Below, in pieces: positions 39,668 to 50,835 of a stretch of 64,000 nt of DNA; the first letter of the stretch is position 1; every line of letters starts with the position of its first letter. The stretch comes from Deltaproteobacteria bacterium HGW-Deltaproteobacteria-15 (GTDB taxonomy: Bacteria > Desulfobacterota > DSM-4660 > Desulfatiglandales > HGW-15). The notes under the pieces were generated by a model that was given only the letters and a program-made list of their open reading frames with translations, ran no database searches and was not told the DNA's origin. The DNA lies in assembly GCA_002840535.1 (NCBI GenBank), contig PHBH01000019.1, positions 62,001-126,000 of the forward strand, read 5' to 3'. Position numbers and translations under genes: made by a program.

Positions 39668-40825
39668 ATGAACAAAAGAGCGCTCATCACAGGAATCACC
39701 GGCCAGGACGGCGCCTACCTGGCTGAATCTCTCACGGCCAAGGGCTACGAAGTGCACGGCATCAAGCGGCGCGCGTCGCTCTTCAACACCCAGAGGGTCG
39801 ACCATCTCTATCAGGACCCGCACGAGAAGGATCTCCGTTTCGTGCTTCACTACGGGGACATGACCGATGCCACCAATCTCATCCGCATTATCCAGGAAGT
39901 CCAGCCTCATGAGATCTACAATCTCGCGGCTCAAAGCCATGTGAAGGTCTCCTTCGAAACCCCGGAGTACACTGCGAACGCCGATGCTTTGGGTCCCCTG
40001 CGGATCCTGGAGGCCATGCGGATTCTGAACCTGCAGGAAAAGACGCGTTTCTACCAGGCATCCACCTCCGAACTGTATGGAAAGGTCCAGGAGATCCCCC
40101 AGACCGAGAAAACACCCTTTTACCCAAGATCCCCCTATGCCTGTGCAAAGCTCTACGCCTACTGGTGTACGGTAAACTACCGGGAAGCTTATGGGATGTT
40201 TGCCTGCAACGGCATCCTGTTCAACCATGAATCCCCGATTCGCGGGGAGACTTTTGTCACGCGGAAGATCACCCGAACCGCCGCCCGTATCGTGCTTGGT
40301 TTCGAAAAGCATCTGTACCTGGGCAATCTGGCTGCAAAGAGGGATTGGGGACACGCAAAGGACTATGTGGAGGCTCAGTACCTCATCCTGCAGCAGGATG
40401 AGCCGGAAGATTACGTCATTGCAACCGGCGAGCAGCATTCGGTTCGCGAGTTCTGCGAAACCGCTTTCGGAAAGCTCGGCATTCGGCTGGAATGGCAGGG
40501 GCGCGGTATCGAGGAAAAGGGCATCGCTGCAGAGGTCACGGAATCGTCTTTCCTGGAGAAATACGGAACCATACTGCCTGTGAAACCTGTGACCAGGGGC
40601 GCCACCCTGGTTTCCGTGGATCCTCGATACTTCCGGCCCACAGAGGTTGAAACCCTCCTGGGCGATCCTTCCAAGGCACTGAAGAAGCTGGGATGGCGGG
40701 CCGAGACGAGCTTTGACGAAATGGTCAAAGAGATGATCTCCGCCGATCTCGAGGAAGCGGCCCGTGACGCCGTTTGCCGGAGAAACGGCTTCACATCCCC
40801 CCGCAGCATGGAAGCGCTGATGTGA
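39668..40825 (+). CDS. gmd: GDP-mannose 4,6-dehydratase
   Basis: [65 protein letters not shown]. Confidence 0.96.
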   Translation: MNKRALITGITGQDGAYLAESLTAKGYEVHGIKRRASLFNTQRVDHLYQDPHEKDLRFVLHYGDMTDATNLIRIIQEVQPHEIYNLAAQSHVKVSFETPEYTANADALGPLRILEAMRILNLQEKTRFYQASTSELYGKVQEIPQTEKTPFYPRSPYACAKLYAYWCTVNYREAYGMFACNGILFNHESPIRGETFVTRKITRTAARIVLGFEKHLYLGNLAAKRDWGHAKDYVEAQYLILQQDEPEDYVIATGEQHSVREFCETAFGKLGIRLEWQGRGIEEKGIAAEVTESSFLEKYGTILPVKPVTRGATLVSVDPRYFRPTEVETLLGDPSKALKKLGWRAETSFDEMVKEMISADLEEAARDAVCRRNGFTSPRSMEALM

Positions 40826-40876
40826 AAAACCCAGAGATCAGAGGTCTGAGACCAGAGGTCAGCAACTGCAAGAAGT

Positions 40877-41159
40877 ATTCACCGCAGATCCTTAGATCCC
40901 GTGCGGTTTTTCGCGGGAGGCGCAGAGGGCGCAGAGTGAATTTCTTTTGTCTGCAGGGAGACGACCGCAGACAAAAAGGATCGCTCCACTGGTGCCTCCT
41001 CCCTTTGAATGCTGGCCGTTAATTCGTGCTCATGCTAGAGTATGTCTCACAGCAAATCGAAAGAAGAACTTCGCGAAGCGATGAGCTTTTTTCACTGCCG
41101 GTATCTCCCGGCATTGAAAAGATTGATCCTCTCTGCGTTCTCTGCGCCTCTGCGGTGAA
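40877..41159. mobile_element. MITE-like element copy C, internal hairpins in reverse order relative to A/B
   Basis: attcaccgcag[atccttagatcccgtgcggtttttcgcgggag]gcgcagag ... TTTTGTCTGC-agggagacgacc-GCAGACAAAA ... TTTTTCACTGCCGG-tatct-CCCGGCATTGAAAAG ... ctctgcgttctctgcgcctctgcggtgaa. Confidence 0.83.
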
Positions 41160-41193
41160 AACATCTGTGAAATCTGTGTAATCTGTGGATCTG

Positions 41194-42153
41194 ATGAACC
41201 CTGACTCTAAAATCTACGTTGCCGGCCACACGGGCCTGGTGGGGTCCGCCGTCTGGCGAAGGCTTCAATTCAAGGGGTATGGCCGTCTGATCGGAAGACG
41301 GCACGCGGAGTTGGATCTTGAGCGCCAGTCCGAAGTCGAAGCATTCTTCGACAAAGAGCGGCCCGAGTATGTTTTTCTCGCCGCCGCAAGAGTCGGCGGC
41401 ATTCTGGCCAACAGCACCTATCCGGCGGAATTTATTTACAGTAACCTCGCAATCCAGACAAACATCATTCATGCTTCGTGGAAGAGCGGGGTGAAGAGGT
41501 TGCTTTTTCTGGGATCCTCCTGCATCTACCCAAGGGAGTGTCCTCAGCCGATGAAGGAATCTTTTCTTCTGAGCGGCCCCCTTGAATCGACCAACGAACC
41601 CTATGCCGTTGCAAAAATCGCGGGCATCAAGACCTGCCAGGCCTTCAATCGACAGTATGGGACGAAGTTTTATTCCGTCATGCCGACCAATCTTTATGGC
41701 CCCAACGACAACTTCGATCTGGAAACGAGTCACGTCCTGCCGGCCCTCATCCGGAAGTTTCACGAAGCGAAGGTGAGCCGGAGTGAATCCGTAGAGGTCT
41801 GGGGCTCGGGCAATCCTCGCAGGGAATTCCTGCACGTCGACGACCTGGCGGACGCCTGCCTCTTCATCATGAGCCTGGAAGACTCCTCCTTTTCTTCGCT
41901 ACTTGCCGACCCCTTTCCGCTGGTCAATGTGGGGTGGGGAGAGGACCTTTCAGTGAAGGAGCTTGCAGAGCTCGTGCGTGCCATTGTCGGGTATGAGGGG
42001 CAGGTGGTTTTCAACCGCGAAAAGCCTGACGGCGCCCCGCGCAAGCTGCTGGATGTGTCGAGATTGACCGCTCTCGGCTGGCAGCCCGGGATCTCCCTGG
42101 AAGAGGGCATCAGGGATACCTACCGGTGGGCGGTTGAAGAGCGAAGAATATAG
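41194..42153 (+). CDS. fcl: GDP-L-fucose synthase
   Basis: [56 protein letters not shown]. Confidence 0.95.
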   Translation: MNPDSKIYVAGHTGLVGSAVWRRLQFKGYGRLIGRRHAELDLERQSEVEAFFDKERPEYVFLAAARVGGILANSTYPAEFIYSNLAIQTNIIHASWKSGVKRLLFLGSSCIYPRECPQPMKESFLLSGPLESTNEPYAVAKIAGIKTCQAFNRQYGTKFYSVMPTNLYGPNDNFDLETSHVLPALIRKFHEAKVSRSESVEVWGSGNPRREFLHVDDLADACLFIMSLEDSSFSSLLADPFPLVNVGWGEDLSVKELAELVRAIVGYEGQVVFNREKPDGAPRKLLDVSRLTALGWQPGISLEEGIRDTYRWAVEERRI

Positions 42154-42268
42154 AACCAGAGGGCAGCAACATCTGTGAAATCTGTGTAATCTGTGGATAG
42201 TCTCTCAGTTTCTTGGTCTCTGTCGCATTTTTGGACCATGCGCTGTGCGATCCTTTTTGTCTTTGCCG

Positions 42269-42414
42269 TTTCTGATCTCTGACTTCTGTCCTCTGTCTTC
42301 TGTTTTCTAACGTGTTGATCAGCGTCCCATGATCCTTTTCTTGCTTTATGCAGTTGCTGATCTCTGTCTTCTGTCTTCTGTCCTCTGACTTTGTGACCTC
42401 TGTCTTCTGTCCCC
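42269..42414. repeat. heptamer arrays with intervening GTTGATCAGCGTCCCATGATCC word
   Basis: tctgatctctgacttctgtcctctgtcttctg... gatctctgtcttctgtcttctgtcctctgac. Confidence 0.88.
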
Positions 42415-42425
42415 TGGGGGATCAC

Positions 42426-42581
42426 ATGCCTGATGAACCGGGCCGTGGGAGAGAGAAACGGGTCATCCTGAGGAGCTCCAGACATCCTCGGCTACATGCG
42501 TTCTGGAAGAAATATCACGAAATCATCATTGCACTGCTCGTTGCAATTCTCATCGCCCGACTTTTCATTGCTTTCATGTAA
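42426..42581 (+). CDS. small single-TM hypothetical protein
   Basis: MPDEPGRGREKRVILRSSRHPRLHAFWKKYHEIIIALLVAILIARLFIAFM; upstream part of the listed ORF is repeat-derived. Confidence 0.45.
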   Translation: MPDEPGRGREKRVILRSSRHPRLHAFWKKYHEIIIALLVAILIARLFIAFM

Positions 42582-42720
42582 AATGACCCTATTCACTCTG
42601 CGCCTCCGCAGTGAGAACATCTGTGAAATCTTTGTAATCTGTGGATCGCCTTTTCTTGATCCGTTTACTTCGGATTACGTGCCGCGTGTTACACTTCACA
42701 TTTTCTGAGTGGATGACCCC

Positions 42721-43299
42721 ATGAAAATCGCCAAAACCCCCATACCCGACTTGTTGCTCATCCAGCCTCGAGTGTTTGCAGACGAACGCGGTTTTTTCCT
42801 CGAGACGTTTCGCAGGCGCGGCTTTGAGGATCAAGGAATCGGGCAGGAGTTTGTCCAGGATAACCACTCGCGATCCCGCAAGGGAGTGCTCCGCGGCCTT
42901 CATTTTCAGAAGAACCATCCCCAAGGCAAGTTGATCTACGTTATTTCCGGCGCCATTTTTGATGTGGCCCTGGATCTCCGAAGGGAATCGCCTTCTTTCG
43001 GTCGCTGGCACGGCGCCGTATTGAGCGATGAAAACCATCACCAGCTCTGGATACCACCAGGGTTCGCCCATGGCTTTTGCGTTATCTCCGAACAGGTGGA
43101 TTTGGTCTACAAGTGCACCGATTACTATCATCCCGAAGACGAAGGTGGAATCATCTGGAACGATCCGGAGCTGAAGATCGAATGGCCGATCGCAAACCCC
43201 ATCGTTTCTGAAAAGGATTCAAAGAATCCAACCCTGCGGGCGATCGAAGAGGACAGCCAGGTTCTTCGCGCCTTTTCGCGACAGATATGGAAGTCTTAG
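42721..43299 (+). CDS. rfbC: dTDP-4-dehydrorhamnose 3,5-epimerase
   Basis: QPRVFADERGFFLETFRRRGFEDQGI; QDNHSRSRKGVLRGLHFQ; WIPPGFAHGFCVIS. Confidence 0.93.
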   Translation: MKIAKTPIPDLLLIQPRVFADERGFFLETFRRRGFEDQGIGQEFVQDNHSRSRKGVLRGLHFQKNHPQGKLIYVISGAIFDVALDLRRESPSFGRWHGAVLSDENHHQLWIPPGFAHGFCVISEQVDLVYKCTDYYHPEDEGGIIWNDPELKIEWPIANPIVSEKDSKNPTLRAIEEDSQVLRAFSRQIWKS

Positions 43300-43327
43300 G
43301 CGGTTGGCGGCAAGAAGCAAGCAACAG

Positions 43328-43396
43328 GCAGTCCCGCGAAACGACACACGGGATCTTCGCTTCGCTACGATAAGCAGTGAGCAGTGAGCAGTAAAA
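43328..43396. repeat. dispersed repeat X, copy 3 (reverse orientation)
   Basis: gcagtcccgcgaaacgacacacgggatcttcgcttcgctacgataagcagtgagcagtgagcagtaaaag. Confidence 0.88.
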
Positions 43397-43723
43397 GCCA
43401 ATCGCATCCCATTTTGTTGTCGCAACCGGCAACAAAGTCGGCAGGAGTTGGAAGCTGAATTGCGAATGAGCCTCTCAGACATGTGTTTCAGACCTCTGGC
43501 GGTCTGGCATGGGATATGCGGTCGGATGGTCTCTGTATTGCCTCTGCGCATCCCCCGGAAAATCCGCAGTCGCAAATGCCGGGGATAGGCATGCTGTAAT
43601 CCAAGGGGCGGAGCTTTCTCCCGCAAATCTTTTTGGTTCTCTTAATCCTGCAACCTGCATCGTGTATCCTGCATCCCTTTAGCAATCCGTGTCCCATTAT
43701 TCTTTTTGCTTTCTTTATTCTGA

Positions 43724-44719
<996 letters not shown>

Positions 44720-44859
44720 TTGACGCTATGCGCTATGCGGCTTTGATTCGTGTTCATCTGTGTTTATCCGCGTCCAGAGCGGTTTAGTCCGGGGGCGGTT
44801 TCGCAGTTCATTTTTTCATCCTGAATCGTGCCCCCTGGATCTTGCATCTATTATAGATC

Positions 44860-45048
44860 ATGCTGCACCCTGACCAAAAACGCATTCTCAAATCGATGAC
44901 CCCTTCCGAGAAACTCAAGGCGGCTATGAATCTTTATTATTCCGCAAGAGAGCTGAAGGCTGGCGGCCTTCGCCATCAGCACCCGGACTGGACAGAGGAG
45001 AAGATTCAGCAAAAAGTCCGCGAGATTTTCAGCCATGCCGGAGACTGA
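44860..45048 (+). CDS. small protein, putative partner/antitoxin of the downstream nucleotidyltransferase
   Basis: 62 aa, overlaps next gene by 14 nt; paralog at 39354. Confidence 0.65.
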   Translation: MLHPDQKRILKSMTPSEKLKAAMNLYYSARELKAGGLRHQHPDWTEEKIQQKVREIFSHAGD

Positions 45049-45604
45049 TCTTTTCAGGATAGTCCTGAGCCGGTTGGAGGAATCGGGCCTCCAGTACATG
45101 ATGACCGGGGCTGCGGCTGCCATCGTCTATGGACAGCCGCGGCTCACCCATGACATCGACTTGGTTGTGGAAATGAGCGAGGGGGACGCTTGGAAGGTTT
45201 CTCACGTGTTCCCAGAGGATCAATTCTATTGCCCCCCCAGGGAAATCCTTGAGCAGGAGGCCAGACGCGCTCTTCGTGGCCATTTCAATGTCATCCATCA
45301 CGCGAGCGGGTTCAAGGCTGACTTCTATTTAAAGGGGCGGGACGAACTCCATCGCTGGGCCATGGCGGAGCGGAGACGGATTGATTTCGAAGGGCTGTCG
45401 ATATGGGTCGCCCCGCCGGAGTACGTGATCCTCCGCAAACTGGAGTACTATCGCGAAGGAGGCTCGGAGAAACACCTCAGGGACATCGCAGGCATTATGG
45501 ACCTTTCGCCGGAACAAATAGATATGGAATCTCTCCGGAAAAAGATCGCGGAGTACGGCCTTGAAAAGGAGTGGGAAGAAGTTCAGGTTCCCCTGCCAAG
45601 TTGA
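45035..45604 (+). CDS. AbiEii/DUF6036-like nucleotidyltransferase
   Basis: MTGAAAAIVYGQPRLTHDIDLVVEM; RKLEYYREGGSEKHLRDI. Confidence 0.8.
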   Translation: MPETDLFRIVLSRLEESGLQYMMTGAAAAIVYGQPRLTHDIDLVVEMSEGDAWKVSHVFPEDQFYCPPREILEQEARRALRGHFNVIHHASGFKADFYLKGRDELHRWAMAERRRIDFEGLSIWVAPPEYVILRKLEYYREGGSEKHLRDIAGIMDLSPEQIDMESLRKKIAEYGLEKEWEEVQVPLPS

Positions 45605-45794
45605 AGTTAACGTCCCTCTTTTCACTCACGAAAGATGAGTGGAAGGTCTTGAAGTCGAAATTTCTGCGTAATGTTCGGATAGGTCTCTCTCTTGAATCTG
45701 CCACTCTTGAAAACGGATGGAGCGTCCACCCAGCCCAGGAAAGAGGGAGAAACCTAAAAACCTGGCACCGTCCCTATGATTTCATACTAATTCT

Positions 45795-46904
45795 ATGAAA
45801 CTTGTCACCATCGTCGGGGCTCGTCCCCAGTTCGTCAAGGCTGCAGCGGTTTCACGCGCCATCGTGGCCCGCAATGAAAGTCTCGGCGCCTCGGCCATAC
45901 AGGAATTCCTCCTGCACACTGGCCAGCATTACGATGAGGTGATGTCGGGTGTATTCTTCCGGGACCTTGAACTTCCCGAACCGAACGAACATCTGGGCGT
46001 GGGCTCAGGTCCTCAGGGATGGCAGACGGGGAGGATGCTGACAGGGATAGAAGAGACCCTCCTCCGGGAAAGGCCGGATTGGGTATTGATCTATGGGGAC
46101 ACCAATTCCACCCTGGCTGGCGCTCTTGCGGCCGTCAAGCTCCATATCCCGCTTGCCCATGTCGAGGCAGGCCTACGCTCCTTCAATAGAAGGATGGCCG
46201 AGGAGCATAATCGGGTGGTCTCGGACCACCTCTCCACCCTGCTGCTTTGCCCCACCCGGACCGCTGTGGAGAACCTCAGAAGAGAGGGGATCGACGGGGC
46301 GGGCTCCGCATCTGTGGAGAATGTGGGCGATGTCATGTATGATTCTATCCTTCATTATACAGGGGTCGCGGAAAAACGGTCCGATGTGCTCGACAGGCTC
46401 AAGCTCAACCCGGGAAATTATGGCCTCGTGACCATTCACAGGGCGGAGAATACGGATGACCCGGTTCGGCTGAAAAACATTTTCAGGGGTCTTGAACAGA
46501 TCGCCCGTGAAGGGCTTCCCATTGTCCTGCCGCTCCACCCGCGGACTCGGAAGATGATCGGCGAAAATTCCGCCTTTGCCGGTTCTCGCCCCCCCTTTAC
46601 CTTGACCGATCCTGTCCCTTACCTTGACATGCTTCTCCTCGAAAAGAGCGCCAAGGTCATCCTGACCGATTCAGGAGGAGTGCAGAAAGAAGCATACTGG
46701 TTGGGGGTCCCTTGTGTGACCATGAGGGATGACACCGAGTGGGTAGAGACTGTGGAAGCGGGATGGAATCTGCTCGTGGGAGCCGATCCGGATAAAATCG
46801 TCGCTGCGGCTCACTCCGCAAGACCGGGGAAACCCCGCGGCAATTACTACGGCAACGGCCATGCGGCGGAGCAAGTGTTGCAATCCATACTGAAGTTTGT
46901 CTAG
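45795..46904 (+). CDS. UDP-GlcNAc 2-epimerase family protein (WecB or WbpI-like)
   Basis: KLVTIVGARPQFVKAAAVSRAI; HTGQHYDEVMSGVFFRDLELPEP; DSGGVQKEAYWLGVPCVTMRDDTEW. Confidence 0.92.
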   Translation: MKLVTIVGARPQFVKAAAVSRAIVARNESLGASAIQEFLLHTGQHYDEVMSGVFFRDLELPEPNEHLGVGSGPQGWQTGRMLTGIEETLLRERPDWVLIYGDTNSTLAGALAAVKLHIPLAHVEAGLRSFNRRMAEEHNRVVSDHLSTLLLCPTRTAVENLRREGIDGAGSASVENVGDVMYDSILHYTGVAEKRSDVLDRLKLNPGNYGLVTIHRAENTDDPVRLKNIFRGLEQIAREGLPIVLPLHPRTRKMIGENSAFAGSRPPFTLTDPVPYLDMLLLEKSAKVILTDSGGVQKEAYWLGVPCVTMRDDTEWVETVEAGWNLLVGADPDKIVAAAHSARPGKPRGNYYGNGHAAEQVLQSILKFV

Positions 46905-47229
46905 TTTGTTTGGTTTGTCTGGTTTGTCTGAAAGATGATGCTGGTCCTCGACATGCTTCAGTGATGTCAGACTATGAAAACCTCATGCCTGACCTTGCAG
47001 TCAGCTGGGCTATTCATTGGTCGGTACCAGAAGTACCCTCATGTCAACAACTTGTCATATCTCTCCCGGGAGAAAGTTAAAAAGTTGACTACCTCCCCGG
47101 TATCTCACACCGGATGGCCCCAAGGATGGTCGCGACAGAGTTAGTCGAATTGGAAGCGCATTAATAGATGCCTCGTATTTTGCCCAAATTAAAGGCCTCT
47201 ATCTCCAACGGCTTGCCAGGAGCGGTTGA

Positions 47230-47694
47230 ATGAATTACCCTTTTCCCATGGACGCCATTCAAAACCAGACCGACCCTTCGACCCTGGACTCGAGACCCTT
47301 CAAGGAATTGATTCAAACCATTGCCCAGGTGCTCTCGGGCAATGACGGGGTTCTCTTTGCCTATCTATACGGCTCGTCAGCTTCCGGAGAGAAGGGAAGA
47401 GACGTGGATATCGGGATCTTTTCGGAAGAGTCAGGCGATCCCCACCGCTTGTCGTCGGATTTGAAAGTCGCGCTGTCTACGGAAACGGGACTTTCGCCCG
47501 ATGTTTTCGATATCCGCATTCTGAACGGTCTGAATGAGCAGGGAGACCTTTTTGCGCTTCTTTACTTAAAGAATGTGCTCAGCAGCGGCCGGATTCTCGT
47601 CGATCGGGATCCCGATCTGCGCTCCGATTTCCTGGAGCGGTACGGGTCGAGATTTCGTGAGTGCGAAGGGCTCATCCAGGAGGTGCTTGCGTGA
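47230..47694 (+). CDS. MNT-domain nucleotidyltransferase (pair 1)
   Basis: LFAYLYGSSASGEKGRDVDIGIF (GSx..DxD). Start may be 47248. Confidence 0.85.
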   Translation: MNYPFPMDAIQNQTDPSTLDSRPFKELIQTIAQVLSGNDGVLFAYLYGSSASGEKGRDVDIGIFSEESGDPHRLSSDLKVALSTETGLSPDVFDIRILNGLNEQGDLFALLYLKNVLSSGRILVDRDPDLRSDFLERYGSRFRECEGLIQEVLA

Positions 47695-48110
47695 AGGTCG
47701 ATCCGGCCCGCATCAAGAGCAGCCTTTTCGAAATCAGGCGAAACAGCCTGGCACTGAACCAGCTCATCGAACAGAATGAGCTGTCACCGGATTCCGTACC
47801 GCTGAAAGCCGCCAAATACATGCTGATAGAACTGGCCGAGGCGATTTCCAATACCATCCAGCATATCCTGGCAAAGGAAAAAGGAATTGCGGTTTCGGGC
47901 TATATCGACACGGTTGTCAAAGCGTATGAACACGGGATCATTTCCGAGGACCTTTTCCAAAGGTTGAAGCCTTTCTTCGATTTTAGGAACAGCTTGATCC
48001 ACCGATATTGGGTTGTCGACGATCTGCGACTGATCGACAACATTCAAGCCGGAAGACATGATTTCGATCATTTCATTGAGGCGGTCGAGGCTTACCTCCG
48101 ATCCGAATAG
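47691..48110 (+). CDS. HEPN-domain (DUF86-type) protein (pair 1)
   Basis: GTG start overlaps MNT stop by 4 nt; FRNSLIHRYW gives Rx4H. Confidence 0.85.
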   Translation: MKVDPARIKSSLFEIRRNSLALNQLIEQNELSPDSVPLKAAKYMLIELAEAISNTIQHILAKEKGIAVSGYIDTVVKAYEHGIISEDLFQRLKPFFDFRNSLIHRYWVVDDLRLIDNIQAGRHDFDHFIEAVEAYLRSE

Positions 48111-48119
48111 CCAATTATT

Positions 48120-48182
48120 TATCAGATCAGGAACGCGGCTCCTGTGGGACGTAAAGATGAACATCATCCGTATCTCGCGTAG
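48120..48182 (+). pseudogene. relict 3' end of a second wlbA-like gene
   Basis: Translates YQIRNAAPVGRKDEHHPYLA*, matching [21 protein letters not shown] at the end of 43781..44719. Confidence 0.85.
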
Positions 48183-48264
48183 CCGCATATCAGGAAGTAA
48201 TAACCTGACTAAGTCCCCCCGTATCCCTTGAATCTTGCACCATGGATCCTGTATCCTGTACCTC

Positions 48265-48720
48265 ATGAAGAAACCTGTAAGCAAAATTGCCCGGCCCTCA
48301 GAAAAGGAGCTGGCGCTTGCCCGGCTTTCCAAGAGGTACCGTCTTTCTGCTTTCTATGCCTTCGGAAGCAGGGCCAAGGAGGCGGCGGACATCATCCGGA
48401 CCGGATCCGGGAAGCTTGTGGAAAGCGGTAGCGACGTGGATATTGCGGTATTACCGGATGCTCAGGTCGTATTGAGCGCGAGAGAAAAGGTAGAAATCAC
48501 TCTGGAGATCGAGGAACTGTTGGGTGCGGCCCGGGTGGACCTGGTCATCCTGCCCGAGGCGGATCCCTTTGTGGCCGTAAACGCCATTCGGGGGGAGCGT
48601 GTCTACTGCAGTGATGAGCACCGAGCCGACGAGTACGAGCTGTACCTCTTAAGACGTGCCGGCGATCTCATCCCCCTCGAGCGCGATAGGATCCGCATGA
48701 TCCTCAAGGTAACGGAATGA
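48265..48720 (+). CDS. MNT-domain nucleotidyltransferase (pair 2)
   Basis: FYAFGSRAKEAADIIRTGSGKLVESGSDVDIAVL. Confidence 0.83.
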   Translation: MKKPVSKIARPSEKELALARLSKRYRLSAFYAFGSRAKEAADIIRTGSGKLVESGSDVDIAVLPDAQVVLSAREKVEITLEIEELLGAARVDLVILPEADPFVAVNAIRGERVYCSDEHRADEYELYLLRRAGDLIPLERDRIRMILKVTE

Positions 48721-49175
48721 GCCCGGGCAAGGTGAGCCGTCGGATCGCCGCCGATCGTCTGGCGTGGATAGAGCGAATGCTCGAGGAGATAAATAAGCTC
48801 CCGTTGGGCAGCCTGGAGACTTTTCTTGAAGATAGCCGAAACGTCTTTACCGCCGAGTCCTGCCTCCGGACGTCACTGGAAGCTTTGTTTGATCTCGGCC
48901 GGCATATCCTGGCCAAACGGTTTGGGGTCGGGGTCACGGAATACAAGGAAATTGCCTTCGAGTTGGAGCGGCAAGGAATTCTGCATGCTGACAATGCTGT
49001 CCTCCTCAAAATCCTTGCAGGCTACCGCAACAGGATGGTCCATTTTTACCATGAGATCAAACCAAAGGAGTTGTACGAGATCTGCACAAGGGAGCTGAAG
49101 GATGTCCAGGAGGTGAAGGAGACTCTCCGAAACTGGATCAATGCCAACCCGGGTCACATGGACGAAACGCTCTAG
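48717..49175 (+). CDS. HEPN-domain (DUF86-type) protein (pair 2)
   Basis: 4-nt overlap with MNT; YRNRMVHFYHEI (Rx4H). Confidence 0.85.
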   Translation: MSPGKVSRRIAADRLAWIERMLEEINKLPLGSLETFLEDSRNVFTAESCLRTSLEALFDLGRHILAKRFGVGVTEYKEIAFELERQGILHADNAVLLKILAGYRNRMVHFYHEIKPKELYEICTRELKDVQEVKETLRNWINANPGHMDETL

Positions 49176-49268
49176 GGATTTCCCAGGAGTAAGTTAGCAA
49201 AGTCTTTTGACAAAAACACTAATTGAATCAACAATCTTCAGTAAAGTCGGGCAAAGGAGAACCTCCAG

Positions 49269-49505
49269 ATGCTGAAGCCTTTATTTGTAAGAGCCGAGTG
49301 GGACGAGGAAGCAAAGGTATGGGTTGCAACCAGCGACGATATCCCAGGCCTGGCTACCGAAGAAGCCACCATGGAGCGTCTGATTGAAAAGCTGAAGATA
49401 CTTATACCGGAGCTTTTTGAGGCCAATGGCGTGAAGGTCGATCAATCGCTGCCCTTTGAGGTCATGACCCGGCGTTTTGAGGTGACCCACAGAGTTGAAA
49501 ACTGA
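49269..49505 (+). CDS. HicB-like / DUF1902 antitoxin
   Basis: FVRAEWDEEAKVWVATSDDIPGLATEEATMERLIEKL. Confidence 0.8.
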   Translation: MLKPLFVRAEWDEEAKVWVATSDDIPGLATEEATMERLIEKLKILIPELFEANGVKVDQSLPFEVMTRRFEVTHRVEN

Positions 49506-49699
49506 TGGTAGACTACTCTAAACCGCTGAAGCAACACCTGCGCGAGGCCGGTTGTGAGTTTGAAAGGCAGGGGAAAGGTGACCACGAGATCTGGTACAGC
49601 CCTATTACCCATATCCGGTTCGCAGTCGATACACACATCAAATCACGCCATACCGCTAACGCAGTTCTGAAACAAGCGGGATTACCAAAGAAGTTCTAG
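49505..49699 (+). CDS. HicA-like toxin
   Basis: LREAGCEFERQGKGDHEIWYSPITHIRFAVDTHIKSRHTANAVLKQAGL. Confidence 0.82.
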   Translation: MVDYSKPLKQHLREAGCEFERQGKGDHEIWYSPITHIRFAVDTHIKSRHTANAVLKQAGLPKKF

Positions 49700-49875
49700 A
49701 CCCTTTCCGCAATTGGGCAGGCCAAATCGAAGAGAAAGTCAACATTTCACTTTCAACAACAAACTGTCTGCGTCCCAGCGGCTCTGCGCGAGAACCAGAT
49801 TTACTTTCTTACCAGCTCGTTTCACATATTTCCACAATTTGCGCCTTTGCGGTTTCATAAGCGTCATAGCCTACG

Positions 49876-49939
49876 CGGCGATGGCGGTTACGTGAGAATC
49901 CTATATTTATTAGCTGATGTACGTCCCCCATTTTTCACG
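49876..49939. repeat. left copy of direct repeat flanking MNT/HEPN pair 3
   Basis: cggcgatggcggttacgtgagaatcc..tatttattagctgatgtacgtcccc..atttttcacg; second copy at 51141. Confidence 0.9.
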
Positions 49940-50168
49940 TGTTCATCCGTGTCCAACAATCTTTGCTGTTGCTAATATCCGACCTCTCAATTCTGGAGTA
50001 AGTCAACAAGTCAACCACGTCCCCCTCTACTGCACATGGGCGTCCCCCTGTTTTCACTTATCCGAGAATCTGAGAAATCTGCCTGCTTGCCAAGGCGTCC
50101 CACTCTATTGAATTTTAACAACCTGGCTGTATAATTCATTTGAAAACCATAGTAAGAGAACCTCTGCC

Positions 50169-50465
50169 ATGCAAATGACCGACCAAGAAATACTGGATGT
50201 CCTGCGGCGTGAGAAGCCGTACCTCCGGGAAAAATACGGACTTCTGTCGGTCGGCCTTTTCGGCTCCTGCGCCAAGGGTGCACAGGGACCTGAAAGCGAC
50301 GTCGATCTACTGGTCGAGTTTGCCGAGCCCCGTTTCGATTCTCTCGCGGGGTTGCAGATATACCTTGAACGCAGACTCGGGAAGCCTGTCGACCTAATAA
50401 GGAAACGGAAGAATCTAGGTAAGCGGTTTGTCAGGCGGATAGAAAAGAATATTCAATATGCCTAA
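50169..50465 (+). CDS. MNT-domain nucleotidyltransferase (pair 3)
   Basis: LLSVGLFGSCAKGAQGPESDVDLLVEF. Confidence 0.9.
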   Translation: MQMTDQEILDVLRREKPYLREKYGLLSVGLFGSCAKGAQGPESDVDLLVEFAEPRFDSLAGLQIYLERRLGKPVDLIRKRKNLGKRFVRRIEKNIQYA

Positions 50466-50835
50466 AGAGGAAATCATCGATAGCGTGGAGTTGATTGTCG
50501 AATCCATAGGACTGGTCCAGGAGAGATTTTTGAACATAGGCGAACCTGACGATTTTGTGCGTACACCAGAGGGCGTGACTCTTCTTGACGCAATCGTCAT
50601 GAGATTACAGGTGATCGGCGAGTCGGTAAAGCAGATCCAGAAAATCGACTCATCCTTTTTCTTGGCGTATCCTGAGATCGAATGGGAGAAGATCTCTCGC
50701 TTCCGGGATCTGGTTTCACATCACTACGACCACGTTGATCACGAAATAGTTTATGATATCTGCAAAACGCATATCCCACTTTTAATCAAAGCTGTACAGA
50801 GGATGCGCGCTGAAGCTTTCGAAGATCTGTCGTGA
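50458..50835 (+). CDS. HEPN DUF86 protein (pair 3)
   Basis: 8-nt overlap with MNT; FRDLVSHHYDHVDHEIVYDI. Confidence 0.9.
   Translation: MPKEEIIDSVELIVESIGLVQERFLNIGEPDDFVRTPEGVTLLDAIVMRLQVIGESVKQIQKIDSSFFLAYPEIEWEKISRFRDLVSHHYDHVDHEIVYDICKTHIPLLIKAVQRMRAEAFEDLS

Noticed and set aside
46944-46965. Second wlbA fragment (tcgacatgcttcagtg, matching the FDMLQW region)
   Set aside because: Only a 16-nt match without extended reading-frame similarity; expected by chance at this window size.
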